Below are positions 1-11,004 of a DNA stretch of 64,000 nucleotides, piece by piece. The notes beneath the pieces were generated by a model that did not search any database, was not told the DNA's origin, and was given only the letters and a program-made list of their open reading frames with translations. Origin of the DNA: Puccinia triticina (taxonomy: Eukaryota > Basidiomycota > Pucciniomycetes > Pucciniales > Pucciniaceae); assembly GCF_026914185.1 (NCBI RefSeq), contig NC_070571.1, positions 4,836,001 through 4,900,000 of the forward strand. Direction: 5' to 3'. Both the position numbers and the translations under genes were made by a program. Within the stretch, counting starts at the first letter, position 1, and each line of letters opens with the position of its first letter.

Positions 1-553
1 CGCACCCCCTTGTCAGTTTTCCTAGCGTGCCTCACTACGGGCTCCTCCCGTCCTGCGAGGTTTTTTCCCAGAACTGACGACACCGCGTCGGCGGTGGCAA
101 TCTCCCGTGAGAAGGGTCTGAAACAGCGCGTACGCCAGTCGATCCTATTGCCGTGTCTTCTGATCCACGGCATTCCAAGGATCCCGTTGTAAGTATCCTT
201 CAGTCGTGCAACCATGAATGTCAAGGGTTCGGTCTCCGTGTCCAGCAATAAGGTCAACTCGAAGGAGGACTTGCTCAGGGATCCATCAAAGCCTGAGATG
301 GTCTTTGTTGTCCTTGCTGGAGTAAGCCTCAGGCCGGCTTTAGCCGCAAATTTTTCACTCACGACATCATGGGTGGCCCCAGAGTCAATAAGGAATCTCG
401 CTTGGGTCAGGGTGGTTGTGGCACAGGAGGGTAGTAGAGGGAGGAATGGGGTGCTGACAAACAGCCGATTATCCATTTCATTTAGAGTAACAAAATCATA
501 AGCCCCAACATTAACCACTACATTGCCCTCCTTGCTTGGGTGAGGCACAACCC
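1..553 (-). pseudogene. Ty3/gypsy retropepsin domain, partial
   Basis: Minus-strand frame open to the window edge. It encodes an aspartic protease with the catalytic motif FLIDSGATHDVV near 370-400 and the downstream GILGMPW motif near 170-190, the usual layout of Ty3/gypsy retropepsins. The frame starts in the -1 phase relative to the end of Gag, overlapping it around 545-560, which is the normal arrangement for a Gag-Pol frameshift. Reverse transcriptase, RNase H and integrase would lie left of position 1 and cannot be seen. The retrotransposon family is clear. Whether the element is active cannot be judged, but the upstream gag carries an in-frame stop. Confidence 0.85.
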
Positions 554-1564
554 TCACACCCAAGCATCGCCATTTTTTGACTTGTCCGCTCTCCCAGCTC
601 CTCCACTCATCCCTTTGTTCATGGTCAATTGTCGGACCTGGTCCTCCAGCTTGGCAATCCTTGCATCAACGTTGGCCTTGTTCTTCCCCTTCTTTGGACA
701 GCCCCGTGCAATGTGGCCCTTGTCGCCGCAGTGGAAGCACAACCCTGTTCACATCATACTGACTTTATCCAAGCTTGACAGCGCTCCTCTCATCGCCGAA
801 AGATCCATGGCGTTTGGATTGGCTTGGGTAGGGTTAGTGTTGCCCGCGAACTGGTTGGCGCCGTTAAGTTTGTTGTTGATCTTCAGGGCCAGGTTGCTGA
901 GGTTGGTCAGGGCGGTGAACTGAGCCCGCGCAATCACAAGCACCAAGCGAACGTCCTTCTTGAGCCCCTGCTGATACTGGCTCATTAGGGTCAACATTTC
1001 CCACCTGGTGTTCGAGGCGTGTTGGTTGAACTGGGACGTATAATGCGCCACGGACTTCGTCTGTTTCAGCTGTCGCAGTGCCTTCTCCGCCTTCAATTTT
1101 TGTTCAGTGTCGTAGTAAATCATTTGAAACGCCGTGGCGAATTCGAGGTACAAGACTGGTTGGCCGGCGAGCAGCTTCGTCGTGAAAGGTTGGGCCAATT
1201 CACTAGCCTGGCCGGTAAGATAAGAGATTGAGAAGATGATCTTTCTGCGGTCATCGGGAAACATTTGGGGGTTGGAGAGTACGTATAGGCTGATCTGGGT
1301 CACATAGACCTCCGCCTTTGGCCCCTTCGTGCCGTTGTACTTGTCTGGGAGACCCACTTTGGGTCCTTTCGCGGGGGCGTCGTTCTGAGCTTGTGGGACG
1401 TTCGGCAGTTGTCCTGGGAGGATGGGCACCACTGCCGGGGCAACCATGCCGGCTCTAGCCGCGGCGAGTTTGGCCTTGGCTTGTTGTTGAAGGCTCCGTT
1501 CCTCCTGGATAGAGGCTGCGAGTTCCTTGACCCGGGCCTGTAACGCTGCAGCATTGTTGTCCAT
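554..1564 (-). pseudogene. Ty3/gypsy Gag with CCHC zinc knuckle, one in-frame stop
   Basis: Retrotransposon nucleocapsid/capsid precursor. It starts at the ATG at 1562-1564 with a coiled-coil-like Glu/Ala/Gln-rich N-terminus, then a capsid-like segment (ATAFQMIYYDTEQKLKAE, LRQLKQTKSVAHYTSQFNQH) typical of fungal Ty3/gypsy Gag, and ends with the zinc knuckle CFHCGDKGHIARGC. A TGA at 749-751 interrupts the frame just before the knuckle; the same frame continues on both sides, so this is a nonsense change (or readthrough), not a frameshift. The frame ends at the TGA at 554-556 and the protease follows in the -1 frame. RNA packaging and particle formation are the family role. Confidence 0.85.
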
Positions 1565-1897
1565 TGTGGGAGTTTGCTTGTGTCCGGATCAGGTTTGTTT
1601 GTTCCGGGTTCGGTTCTGGTTCGGTAATCTTTCTGTTTTGTTCTTCCCTTGTTCGTTGGTTTGGTTTTCCTTGTTGGCCTCGTCCCCCATATGTAGATCT
1701 AGCAATATTTTAAGATTGGTCTGGCGGGGTTGGGAGGTGGTCTGGTGATCCTAGCTAGAATTTAGATTGCTAGATGGGGAAACTGTAATGATCTCCCCCC
1801 TGCGCCTCTAAGTAACAGAGGCGCATGACATGTATGTACAGATGAGTGACATGTCCTCCCGGGGCAGTGCACGGCGCGTGAACGCGGCTCATAACAA
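1565..1897. other. Ty3/gypsy 5' leader and possible LTR edge
   Basis: No convincing coding frame. On the minus strand this precedes gag, so it should hold the leader, primer-binding site and 5' LTR. A TGTAATGATC beginning near 1776 (plus strand) could be an LTR boundary, since LTRs start TG and end CA, but no second LTR is present for comparison. Treat the boundary as a guess. Confidence 0.3.
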
Positions 1898-2490
1898 CCG
1901 GCCATCAAGTGACACAGCACTCCATGGCCGGGTGGGTTTGTACCTGCCATCAAGTGAGACAACACTCAATGGCCATTTGGGTCTGTACCAGCTACTGAGT
2001 GAGACAACACTCAATGGCCGGTTGGGTTTGTACCGGCCATTGAGTGAGACAACACTTGATGACCGGTGAGGTCTGTACTGGCCATCGAGTGACACAACAC
2101 TCAATAGCTGGGTACAGTTTGTACCAGCCATCGAGTGACACAACACTTGATTGCCGGGTGGGTTTGTACCGGCCATTGAGTGAGACAACACTCAATGGCG
2201 GTTTGGGTCTGTACCGGCCATTAAGTGAGACACCACTTGATGGCTGTTTGCATCTGTACTGGCCATTGAGTGAGACAACACTCAATGGCCGGTTGGGTTT
2301 GTACTGGCCATTGAGTGAGACAACACTCAATGGCCAGTCGGCTTTGTACCGGCCATTGAGTGATGTGTCACCCAATGGCCGGGTGGGGTTGTACCGGCCA
2401 TGGAGTGACGCAACACTTGATGGCTGGTCAGGTCTGTGCCGGCCATCGAGTGACACAACACTCAATGGCTGGTTGGGCCTGGACCAGCCT
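1898..2490. repeat. 45-bp hairpin minisatellite, about 13 copies
   Basis: Tandem units of 45 bp. Each contains the perfect inverted repeat GGCCATTGAGTG / CACTCAATGGCC with a 6-base loop AGACAA, followed by a GGTTGGGTTTGTACC spacer. Later units drift (CATCGAGTG, TAAGTGAGAC). The 45-bp period is a multiple of three, so long spurious open frames exist on both strands; I do not call them genes. The core closely resembles the array at 56.9-57.8 kb. Confidence 0.95.
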
Positions 2491-2763
2491 TGCGGGGGCA
2501 TTATTGAGTTTGATTTGAATACAGCAATGTGTAACCGCTGTGTACAGGTGGCAAGGGACAAAAGGGATTCGTGCCCAAATTTTTGCAGGTTGAGAACTCC
2601 TGGGTGCAAGATCAGGAGATTCTTGCATTTGGGGGCGTTCAAAGTAGAGCCCCCAGGTTGGTGTTTTTGGCAGTGATTTTTTTTCCTGGAAATCAGACCT
2701 GATTGAGTTCCTGCGCAACCTGATTTCAACTTTGAAACCCCATAATCTTGAACCACCCTAATA

Positions 2764-3212
2764 ACAGGGGACAGGACAGATGACAGGAACAGGGGACAGG
2801 GGACAGGGACAGGGGACAGGAACAGGGAGCAGGACAGATGGACCACTTGGTCAAACAGGACAGGACAGGATTTGACAACTTGGTCAGACAGGACAGGAAA
2901 AAGGCCACATGGCCAGACAGGACAGGAAGATAAAAGACCACTTGGTCAGACAGGAGAGAAAAAGACCACACAGCCAGACATGACAGGAAAAAGAAAGTGA
3001 GCGGACAGGCTCTTATTCTGACATAAAATATAACCTTTTTTTTTGGCAGGTACCTGCACCCACCACAGGTACCTGGGTACCAAGTGACATCTCTAAATCC
3101 AACCCAACTCAAGCCATCATCTTTGATTCCTTTTGTGCATCATCCAGACCAACACAGAGGGCAGCTCCAGACCAACACAGAGGGCAGCACCAGACCAACG
3201 CAGAGGGCAGCC
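2764..3212. repeat. GGACAG-rich tract and 27-bp triplicate
   Basis: From 2764 to about 3000 the plus strand is a degenerate run of GGACAG/GGGACAGG with interspersed CCACTTGGTCA. From about 3145 to 3212 a unit of about 27 bp containing CCAACACAGAGGGCAG is repeated three times. Simple tandem expansion. No gene seen between 2490 and 3240. Confidence 0.75.
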
Positions 3213-3528
3213 TAAACAGCACCTTTCTTCCCCTCTCCTGACTGTCTCTGCCTAGGATGGATGGAGTCCCATAATGGGTGGCTTACAGCTGACCCCTGGA
3301 AGTATATTGTGTTTTGTAAAATGCTTGGACAGATGGTCCTGTTGCTGTGCAAAAATCATGGCATTCTGTGATTGCAATTTTTTTGTTTCTGCCTCACATT
3401 GTGAAATAAAGATCATCACAATCATTTTCACTGTGGCACGGACAGCCAGGAAGGCTGTTGCCATTGGGATGTGTATGGCAGAATGGGGGGAGATTAAACT
3501 AGGGCTGTGCCCAACAACCCCAGATCTG

Positions 3529-3697
3529 GAGGACTTCCCGTCGATCTGGAAATCCAGATCTGAGGCGACAGATTTCAGCTTTCGCAGTGAAATCTCGGTC
3601 CCCGAAGCTCCCCGAAGGGATCCAGAGTTCCAGATTCCAGATTCCCCTGCGAAATCTGGAACTTCAGATTTATTCGAAGTCGACGGGAAGTCCTCCA
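3529..3697. repeat. Foldback MITE-like inverted repeat (169 bp)
   Basis: The arms GGAGGACTTCCCGTCGA (3529-3545) and its exact complement (3681-3697) bound a segment of about 170 bp that is itself rich in the palindromic AGATCTGG/CCAGATCT theme. Short non-autonomous TIR element or simple foldback. No clear target duplication. The 3740-4150 interval beyond it shows a short hairpin (GTAGCTTTCGA / TCGAAGCTAC, near 3798) and nothing else I can support. Confidence 0.6.
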
Positions 3698-4151
3698 CTA
3701 TAGCATCACATTCACTCTTGGTGTCCAACCAATAAGCAAAATACAACATATATTGTGCATGAAGATTCCTCAGGTTTGATTACCACACCCGCCTTGTAGC
3801 TTTCGACTTCACTCGAAGCTACAGCTGGGGCTATATCAGATCCTTTCTTCATCCTTCACCCCCTCTATTGACTTGACATTCCTGCATACTGTGTACTGAA
3901 TTCAAATCACTCTCTTTCTCTCCTTCTTCCACGGACCCGTCCTAGTCGTGACCGACTCCGGTTGATCGACGTCAACCAGCCCCTCGAAGCAGAGGCGCGG
4001 CTTTCTCCTCCAGCTGAGATCAGCGGAGTTGAGTCTCCAATATCGAGAGTTCTGACCGCTGAACTCAGCCCCAACCTTGATCAGGACGTTTAGGTTAAGA
4101 TTCAAGGTGCAGTCACTATACAGACCCGCCCTGACAGACTTGGCCTAGCTC

Positions 4152-4312
4152 ATGGCCAATACCGCAGAAGTGACGGATTCCGACATTGTGATTCATCAGC
4201 CGCACGGTGAAAGATTGACAAAGCTCCTGTGGTCAAACAAACGTCCAGCGTACATGGCTGTGTTCACAAGAACTCGAAACGAGTTCCAGACGATTTGGAG
4301 AGATGGCGCTCA
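4152..4312 (+). CDS. Possible orphan exon upstream of tandem gene pair
   Basis: An ATG-initiated frame of about 54 codons (begins MANTAEVTDSDIVIHQPHGE) ends at a good donor, CAACAA|GTAAGAG, at 4312/4313. No matching acceptor exon was identified, and the second copy of the tandem pair has no equivalent. It could be a first exon of the gene at 4583 (start differently assigned), a decayed gene, or chance. Confidence 0.2.
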
Positions 4313-4582
4313 ACAAGTAAGAGATGTTGTTTGTTGCAGGAGGTAGCAGGGCCTCACAAGGTGTACCAAGGATCACGTCAGTGGGGCAGCTGTGGGTCAA
4401 GTTAAGACAGCAAACACGGTCAAGCAAGAGAACAGATTGAGAAGAGGGGCTGGATGGTTTCAAGAAGTGTTTCATCGCGCTAATCTGCCATTGCGAGAAT
4501 AAAAAGGCGCCGCCGGTCCGAAGGCCACGAACCACTAACATACTACCATTCATCTACCTGGTCGTCACGGTCGCTACTCACC

Positions 4583-5247
4583 ATGGTCTCCATTCTCCTG
4601 ATTCTCCTGGTCAGTTTCTTCATCTCACCTGTGCCTCGCAGCTGGTCAGCTATGAACTAACAGACACGCCTTCTCCAACAGCTCATCGGACAATATGCTG
4701 CTGTGAACGCGGTACCGGGAACAAAGATCGATTTACCAGAAGGACAGCCTTCCGGTCCGGCTGAATATCGAGCGGCGATCCACGCAGAATCACGCGAAAG
4801 AAGGGATCCGTTTTCCCCGCCGTATGGTTTGGTGAGCCATGTCAATGGATTCGAGAGCCATTTCGAGCCATACGTAGGCTGAATGTTCTCCAAACGATCT
4901 GCTTGCACGTGTAGCCGGATTATCATTATACAAGAGAAGACGAGCTGGAGATGGGCTTCTATCGAAGCAATCATGATTACCCGCATCCCCAAGATCACCC
5001 GGGACGACCCGCCGAACATCGCACTATCACGCCCAGTACCAGGTCAATTGAAATGGATGGACCAATGGATCCATCTTGTTGTGGTATCAGTCACTCTACT
5101 CAAAAAACAATTTGTTGTTCTCTCGGTGGTAAAGCATTCTGGTTCCTCATTATCACTGCAATTGTCGTGACCTTGATCATCGTTCTCAAACCTGAGCATC
5201 ACCCTCACTGCACAAGATGTTGGTCTCGTCCCAAGTCTTTACGTTAA
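4583..5247 (+). CDS. Secretory/membrane protein, tandem paralogue 1 (3 exons)
   Basis: Exons 4583-4609, 4682-4873 and 4915-5247, giving 183 aa. Intron 1 (GTCAGT...CAACAG, 72 nt) has a CTAAC branch-like site; intron 2 (GTAGGC...TGTAG) is only 41 nt. The N-terminus MVSILLILLLIGQYAAVNA reads as a signal peptide made only after splicing. The middle is hydrophilic, then a Cys-rich patch (PSCCG, TICC), a membrane helix around residues 147-164 (AFWFLIITAIVVTLIIVL) and a short basic tail. The model is supported by the paralogue at 6008-6675: same exon lengths, phase-preserving differences, and a one-codon in-frame indel at the start of exon 3. No family recognised. It could be a host-interface protein of the rust type, but that is only inference from the secretion signal and duplication. 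Confidence 0.65.
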
Positions 5248-6007
5248 TATGTACCCGCGTGTTTATATATTCCCTGGAGATGATCACACTAGTTTACGGA
5301 ATTACTATGCGCCATATGAAAAACACTTCGCCCATTCGGAAGCAGATAGATTCCAGATTTTAGAAGCTCAACCAATAGGACTGTGGGCTGGTCATCACCG
5401 CACCACGCAATATTCAGGGCACCATCAGCTCATCTTGTTGGTTGAAAAAAAAAAAAAAAACCTAATAACAAAAACACTGCCAGGAAAGATCGACCCGTAT
5501 GGCCTCATGAGTGGGATGAATTCGTTCCAGTCATTGTGCGCGTATGCTCCCGCTCAACGGAGGTTATAACTTTGCCGATCAAGAGGGGTTCCTCCCGGTC
5601 AACGGAGCTTGTCTATCCTCGTCGATCGGGAGGGATGTCTCCCGGTCATTGAGGACCTCATTCATGACTGTAAAAGTTCCCAATCAGGTTGTACCGTTGT
5701 AGGAGGTTGGAGGGCCTCGTTGACCAGGAGTAAACGCAGAGATGTTGCATGTAGCAGGGCCTCACAATGTGTACCGAGTATCATGTCTGTGGGCAGGAGT
5801 GGGTCAAGTAAGATTGGGAAGACTGTCAAGCCAGAGAACAGAATGGGAAGAGGGGCTGGATTGTTTCAGGAACTGTTTCGTCACACGAATCTGTACCACG
5901 CAGCTTGTGGGTGGGCAACGATGTTTCCAGAGAACAAAAAGGACCTCCTGTGTATGTACCACAGCAAGTCCCATCCATCTACCTGGTCCTCACGATCGCT
6001 ACTCACC
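5248..6007. other. Spacer between tandem paralogues
   Basis: The first about 80 bases after the stop are still duplicated downstream of the second paralogue (GGAATTACT...GCGCCA...TGAAAA). A 16-17-base A run lies near 5445-5460. From about 5735 to 6007 the sequence is a diverged copy of about 4320-4582, the shared upstream region of both genes. No separate gene seen. Confidence 0.6.
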
Positions 6008-6675
6008 ATGGTCTCCATTCTGCTGTTTTTCCTGGCCAGTTTCTTCATCTCACCTGTGCCTCGCAGCTGGTCAGCTATGAACTAACAGACACGCCTTCTC
6101 CAACAGCTTATCGGACAACATGCTGCTGTGAACGCGGTACCGGGAGAAAAGATCGGTTTGCCAGAAGGACAGGAATCCGGTCTGGCTGAATATCGAGTGG
6201 TAATCAACGCAGGATCACACGAAAGAACGGATTCGTATCCCCCGCCGTATACTTTGGTGAGCCATGCCAATGGATTCGAGAGCCATTTCGAGCCATGCGT
6301 AGGCTGAATGTTCTCGAAACGATCTGCTTGCACGTGTAGCCGGATTATTATACAAAAGAGGGCGACCTTGAGATAGGCAATTATCGAAGCAATCACGGTT
6401 TCCCGCTTCCCCAAGTTCATCCGGGACGACCCGCCGAACATCACACAATCACGCCCAGTAATACCAGGACAGATGTTCAAATGAGGGGATCAACGGATAC
6501 ACCACCTTGTTGTGGTCTCAGTCAAGAGGCTCAAGACAGGATTTTTTGTGGTACTCCGAACTCTAAATTAACCTGGCTCGTCATTACCGTTGTAACTGCT
6601 TTGATCTTGATCCTCGTATTTGAACTTCGTCACGTTCACACCAGATCTTGTCGGCCTCGTCCCAAGTATTTATGA
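6008..6675 (+). CDS. Secretory/membrane protein, tandem paralogue 2 (3 exons)
   Basis: Exons 6008-6034, 6107-6298 and 6340-6675, giving 184 aa, collinear with the gene at 4583-5247. Spliced N-terminus MVSILLFFLLIGQHAAVNA is a signal peptide. The middle keeps SHANGFESHFEP, then a Cys pair (PPCCG), a membrane helix (LTWLVITVVTALILILVF) and a basic, Arg-rich tail. The intron 1 donor reads GCCAGT instead of GTCAGT, i.e. a GC-AG intron if the model is right; the CTAAC branch site and CAACAG acceptor are unchanged. The pair diverges by many substitutions, mostly in frame, so both copies have probably been under coding constraint. Function unknown. Confidence 0.65.
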
Positions 6676-7134
6676 TAATACCCACTTGCATGTTTATATC
6701 TTCAGGCCATGCATTTTTGGGGATGATCACACTCATTTTACGGAATTACTTTGCGCCACATGAAAAGCAGAATGCAGATTTGAGCGAGCGTAACAAAGCC
6801 CACAAGAGGCATGTAGGTGCAAGCGGGGCTTATGGCTAAAAGCAGGATGTTGGCGTGAGGCTATCTCAAAAACGGGTGAAGTTTCTTGGTTTTGAATTCA
6901 GAAGCTCCCATGATATTTATGAAGTGATTTTCTATGGAGGGATAACATGTAACCCTCTTTTACGGAGAACGCTCCGCGCAGGGTCCCCCGGGCCTCTCTG
7001 GACACTCGGTTTGAGCGGCTTTGTTAAGCTAGATCTCAGCATAACAAACACATTTGCAATTTTCTGCTAATTCAACTGATCTTTGACAAAGTTTTACTAG
7101 ATTGTACATGATTCTGAATGCAATTGAGGCTATT

Positions 7135-7296
7135 TATGGTGTTCAAAATTGCATATGACACCATTTACATAAAAATCATAAAGCCAATTTTGGCTGGGAG
7201 ATGTCAGCGTGCATAAAACTTCAAATGACATCTCCCAGCCAAAATTGCAGTTTATGATTTTATGTAAAAAAATCTTATGCAATTTTGAACACCATA
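7135..7296. repeat. 162-bp hairpin MITE
   Basis: An almost full-length inverted repeat: TATGGTGTTCAAAATTGCAT at the left and its near-complement ending at 7296, with inner arms TGGCTGGGAGATGTCA / TGACATCTCCCAGCCA around a loop of about 19 bases. Typical of short non-autonomous DNA transposon derivatives; flanking TA is compatible with Tc1/mariner-type insertion. The intervals 6780-7130 and 7300-7546 hold nothing else recognisable. Confidence 0.8.
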
Positions 7297-7546
7297 ATTG
7301 GCCATTGAATTGAAAAGGAAAATTATGATTCAAAAAATTGGAAATAGTTTGGGAAAGGGAAAAGACGCGAAAGGGAAGAAGAATAAATCCACAGGGGATT
7401 TGTAATTGAAATGACGGGGAACAATGATGATATTGGAAACAACGGGGAACAATGATGATATCAGAAACAAAATGGAAGAGTCCTAGAAATGAGAGGTTGG
7501 GTCAGTGGGCTAGCCAAATAAGGTAGAGTAAGATTGGGGGACCTCC

Positions 7547-9427
7547 TTAGGGTGATGATGCTTGGAGCCCTTTCCAGGTGTTTTCCAAGATGGTCAATAT
7601 ATCTTTATAAAGTTTCTCAGCATTCTCTCCTCTGACACCAGGATTGCGTATGAGTTTGGCAAACTTGCCCACACATTTGATGAGCGGGTCTTTGGCATAA
7701 CAAGATGTGAAATGTTTGTTAAAGTCTGTAATGTAAATGAGGCAACCAGTTTTTGCGTGTAATAGCTCTTGCGGGGTGCGGTAAATCCATCGTCTCAAAC
7801 TAAAACGTTTCTGTTCTTTGGAAGGGAAATTAATGCAAATCCATAATAAGACCCAAAAAAACGATTCCAGATCATCCACGAAATCATGCGGATGTTGTTT
7901 TCTGAGCAAGTTGATTGACATGAAGAATTTGGTGCCGGTTCTTGCTTTGCGGTTTTGCATCTCTGTGGGATGGTAGGGGATTACCACATCCAGGTTGATC
8001 AGGAAATTTCAATCCGGATTGTCTTTGTTGCCAATCATAAGATTTTTGACCGAGATGTCTCGGTGAAGATAGCCAGCCTGCAATAATCCCTGGTGTCCTC
8101 TGATACAGTCCTCAAGAGCCTTCAAAAGACGAGTTGGGTAATCAGCTTTCCAAATGGGTTGCCCCGCATCTTTGAGGACCAACTGCCTATGCACCCAATT
8201 AATAAACACATTTGGTACTTGTGGATCATTGGGCATAGTAGTGAATTCAATAGTTGACTTTGACTGGAAATCAATTCCTCTCCAAACGTGAGATTGGATG
8301 TCAAATCTCTTCTTGGCCACGTGAACATCTTTATGGTGATAATATCGCGCCACGTGAGCTACGTTTTTTTGGTAACTTGACGAAGCATAACACCTTCTTC
8401 TCTCCGGTCAGCAGGTTGCCAAGAATCCTTGTTCAGAAAACTTCCATTCTGTCCATCAATGTGTGCTTTCCAGCAGGTCGTTGCACGTGTGCAGATTCCA
8501 TTCCCTTGAAAGATGATGCCGTCAATTACGAGTGTTTGAGTACCGTTGTCAGTTTTGATTTTCACAGTTTGACGTTCTTGATCCTCGATGAAGGTTGGAT
8601 CAAAGCCAAGGAGTTTCTTATCGCACATTAAGAAAAATGAAATTAGAAATTAAAGAACGTCAATGTTGTCAAGTTTTGTTTGTTGGCTTTGACGTCAAGT
8701 AAATCAGAACCAATGGCTCCGGATCGGTCAAACTGCCAGAGCAGTAGACAGGTTCCGGCTCCGCACAGAGTAAGCCCAAAGATGAAGCTTTGGGTTAGCT
8801 GATATTTGAATATCTTGCAGACATATTTGGCTAAACAGATGTAAGCATTGTTGGCCTCTGCTTTTTTACTCTTGAGCTCTCACATTGAAGATATCTTGGT
8901 TCCCTTTGAGCCTCAAAGGGAATTGGTTCCCTTTGAGCCTCAAAGGGAACCAAGATATCTTCAATGTGATATTTGTTTTTGCTGCCCATGGATAAAATTG
9001 CGCCTTCTGTATTGCGTTGGTCCGTGTTGCCCTTCAAAGGCTTGGTAGGAGAAGCCTGCCGAGCGCAAGAATCCTGAATGGTTGGTTTTTGCTTCTTCAA
9101 CTGGAGAAAGAAGGAATTGATCCATCTCAACATAGAAGTCTCTGATGTTTTGGTAAATTTGTCTCTACACCTGTGTTGAATAAATCTTTTCTCAGGGGTG
9201 AGGCGGAAATCGGGAGGGATGTGTTGCTTGTTGGTGAAGTGCTTAACCAAACCTGGGACATTTGTGTACGTTAAGTTGCTCAGTTCACGTTTTAGCAAAG
9301 GAAGAAATTCATCAATCCGGTTCAAGGTATTGGTGAGGCCGGGCATGGTGCCGGTCATCACCGGGGTTGATTGGACATTTAAAGATGTTGGGGTGCGGGT
9401 GAATTTTTCTTCTATGACATTATGCAT
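7547..9427 (-). pseudogene. FunK1-type fungal protein kinase, broken
   Basis: Fungal-specific FunK1 kinase relic. In order on the minus strand: N-terminal helical region (9427 to about 8970); FGLTLCGAGTCLLLWQFDRS segment near 8720-8790; ICTRATTCWKA and SWQPAD near 8420-8480; ARYYHHKDVHV near 8340; catalytic loop GYLHRDISVKNLMIG near 8040-8080; the DLD segment near 7990; and the FunK1 signature DDLESFFWVLLWICI near 7850. Lesions: a missing base in an A7 run near 8365, an in-frame TGA near 8007 just before the DLD segment, a one-base shift in an A6 run near 8857, and an 88-bp palindrome at 8881-8968. Order and motifs are clear. The number of lesions argues against sequencing error alone. Confidence 0.85.
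8881..8968. repeat. 88-bp palindrome inside the FunK1 relic
   Basis: Thirty-base arms (CACATTGAAGATATCTTGGT... and its complement) enclose two smaller CCCTTTGAG/CTCAAAGGG hairpins. It lies in the N-terminal part of the kinase relic and looks like a local inverted duplication. Confidence 0.85.
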
Positions 9428-9689
9428 CTCTTCATCAGATTGGTTTTTTCCGTCAAGGATGAGTGCAACAAGAGGCTCTAGAGGTTTTTAGTGACGTTCT
9501 TGCTGAAGGGAATTAATTTTCACTATTACCAAGTTAAGCCGTCCATGGGGATCCCATGGCATGATTCTTATAAAAGAGTGGGTGTATTCCAGGAGTTCTG
9601 TGAGATGGTAAATGTGAGTTGTTTACACTTCAACCACTACCAGATATCCTGAGTGGGATATCCAGTAAGAAATACAGGATACCTTGTAT

Positions 9690-11004
9690 CCCAAAGCACA
9701 CCCATTACAGAGTGTGCTTTGGCACACTCCTATTACGGAGTGTGCTTTGGCACACTCCTATTACGGAGTGTGCTTTGGCACACTCCTATTACGGAGTGTG
9801 CTTTGGCACACTCCTATTACGGAGTGTGCTTTGGCACACTCCTATTACGGAGTGTGCTTTGGCACACTCCTATTACGAAGTGTGCTTTGGCACACTCCTA
9901 TTGCAGAGTGTGCTTTGGCACACTCCTATTGCAGAGTGTGCTTTGGCACACTCCTATTGCAGAGTGTGCTTTGGCACACTCCTATTACGGAGTGTGATTT
10001 GGCACACTCCTATTACGGAGTGTGCTTTGGCACACTCCTATTACGGAGTGTGCTTTGGCACACTCCTATTACGGAGTGTGCTTTGGCACACTCCTATTAC
10101 GGAGTGTGCTTTGGCACACTCCTATTACGGAGTGTGCTTTGGCACACTCCTATTACGGAGTGTGCTTTGGCACACTCCTATTACGGAGTGTGCTTTGGCA
10201 CACTCCTATTACGGAGTGTGCTTTGGCACACTCCTATTACGGAGTGTGCTTTGGCACACTCCTATTACGGAGTGTGCTTTGGCACACTCCTATTACGGAG
10301 TGTGCTTTGGCACACTCCTATTACGGAGTGTGCTTTGGCACACTCCTATTACGGAGTGTGCTTTGGCACACTCCTATTACGGAGTGTGCTTTGGCACACT
10401 CCTATTACGGAGTGTGCTTTGGCACACTCCTATTACGGAGTGTGCTTTGGCACACTCCTATTACGGAGTGTGCTTTGGCACACTCCTATTGCGGAGTGTG
10501 CTTTGGCACACTCCTATTACGGAGTGTGCTTTGGCACACTCCTATTACGGAGTGTGCTTTGGCACACTCCTATTACGGAGTGTGCTTTGGCACACTCCTA
10601 TTACGGAGTGTGCTTTGGCACACTCCTATTACGGAGTGTGCTTTGGCACACTCCTATTACGGAGTGTGCTTTGGCACACTCCTATTACGGAGTGTGCTTT
10701 GGCACACTCCTATTACGGAGTGTGCTTTGGCACACTCCTATTACGGAGTGTGCTTTGGCACACTCCTATTACGGAGTGTGCTTTGGCACACTCCTATTAC
10801 GGAGTGTGCTTTGGCACACTCCTATTACGGAGTGTGCTTTGGCACACTCCTATTACGAAGTGTGCTTTGGCACACTCCTATTGCAGAGTGTGCTTTGGCA
10901 CACTCCTATTGCAGAGTGTGCTTTGGCACACTCCTATTGCAGAGTGTGCTTTGGCACACTCCTATTGCAGAGTGTGCTTTGGCACACTCCTATTGCAGAG
11001 TGTG
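9690..11004 (+). repeat. 28-bp hairpin minisatellite, about 46 copies
   Basis: Very homogeneous 28-bp unit. Each unit is a stem-loop, GGAGTGTGC-TTTG-GCACACTCC, with a TATTAC spacer. A variant spacer (TATTGCAGAG) forms two blocks near 9900-9965 and 10870-11003, each introduced by a TATTACGAAG unit, which suggests higher-order duplication. Because 3 x 28 = 84, all three plus-strand frames are open, creating long artificial frames with a 28-residue period. It joins directly and in frame to Ty3/gypsy pol at 11005. Confidence 0.97.

Noticed and set aside
1992..2846. 284-codon minus-strand frame
   Set aside because: Runs through the 45-bp minisatellite and GGACAG tract; composition follows the repeat, with no domain or splice support.
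4583..4657. 25-codon unspliced peptide from the ATG at 4583
   Set aside because: The unspliced reading stops quickly; the spliced reading is conserved between two paralogues and produces a proper signal peptide.
9690..11004. CRISPR-like array (28-bp regular repeat)
   Set aside because: Units are contiguous with no unique spacers and the sequence is eukaryotic; it is a minisatellite.
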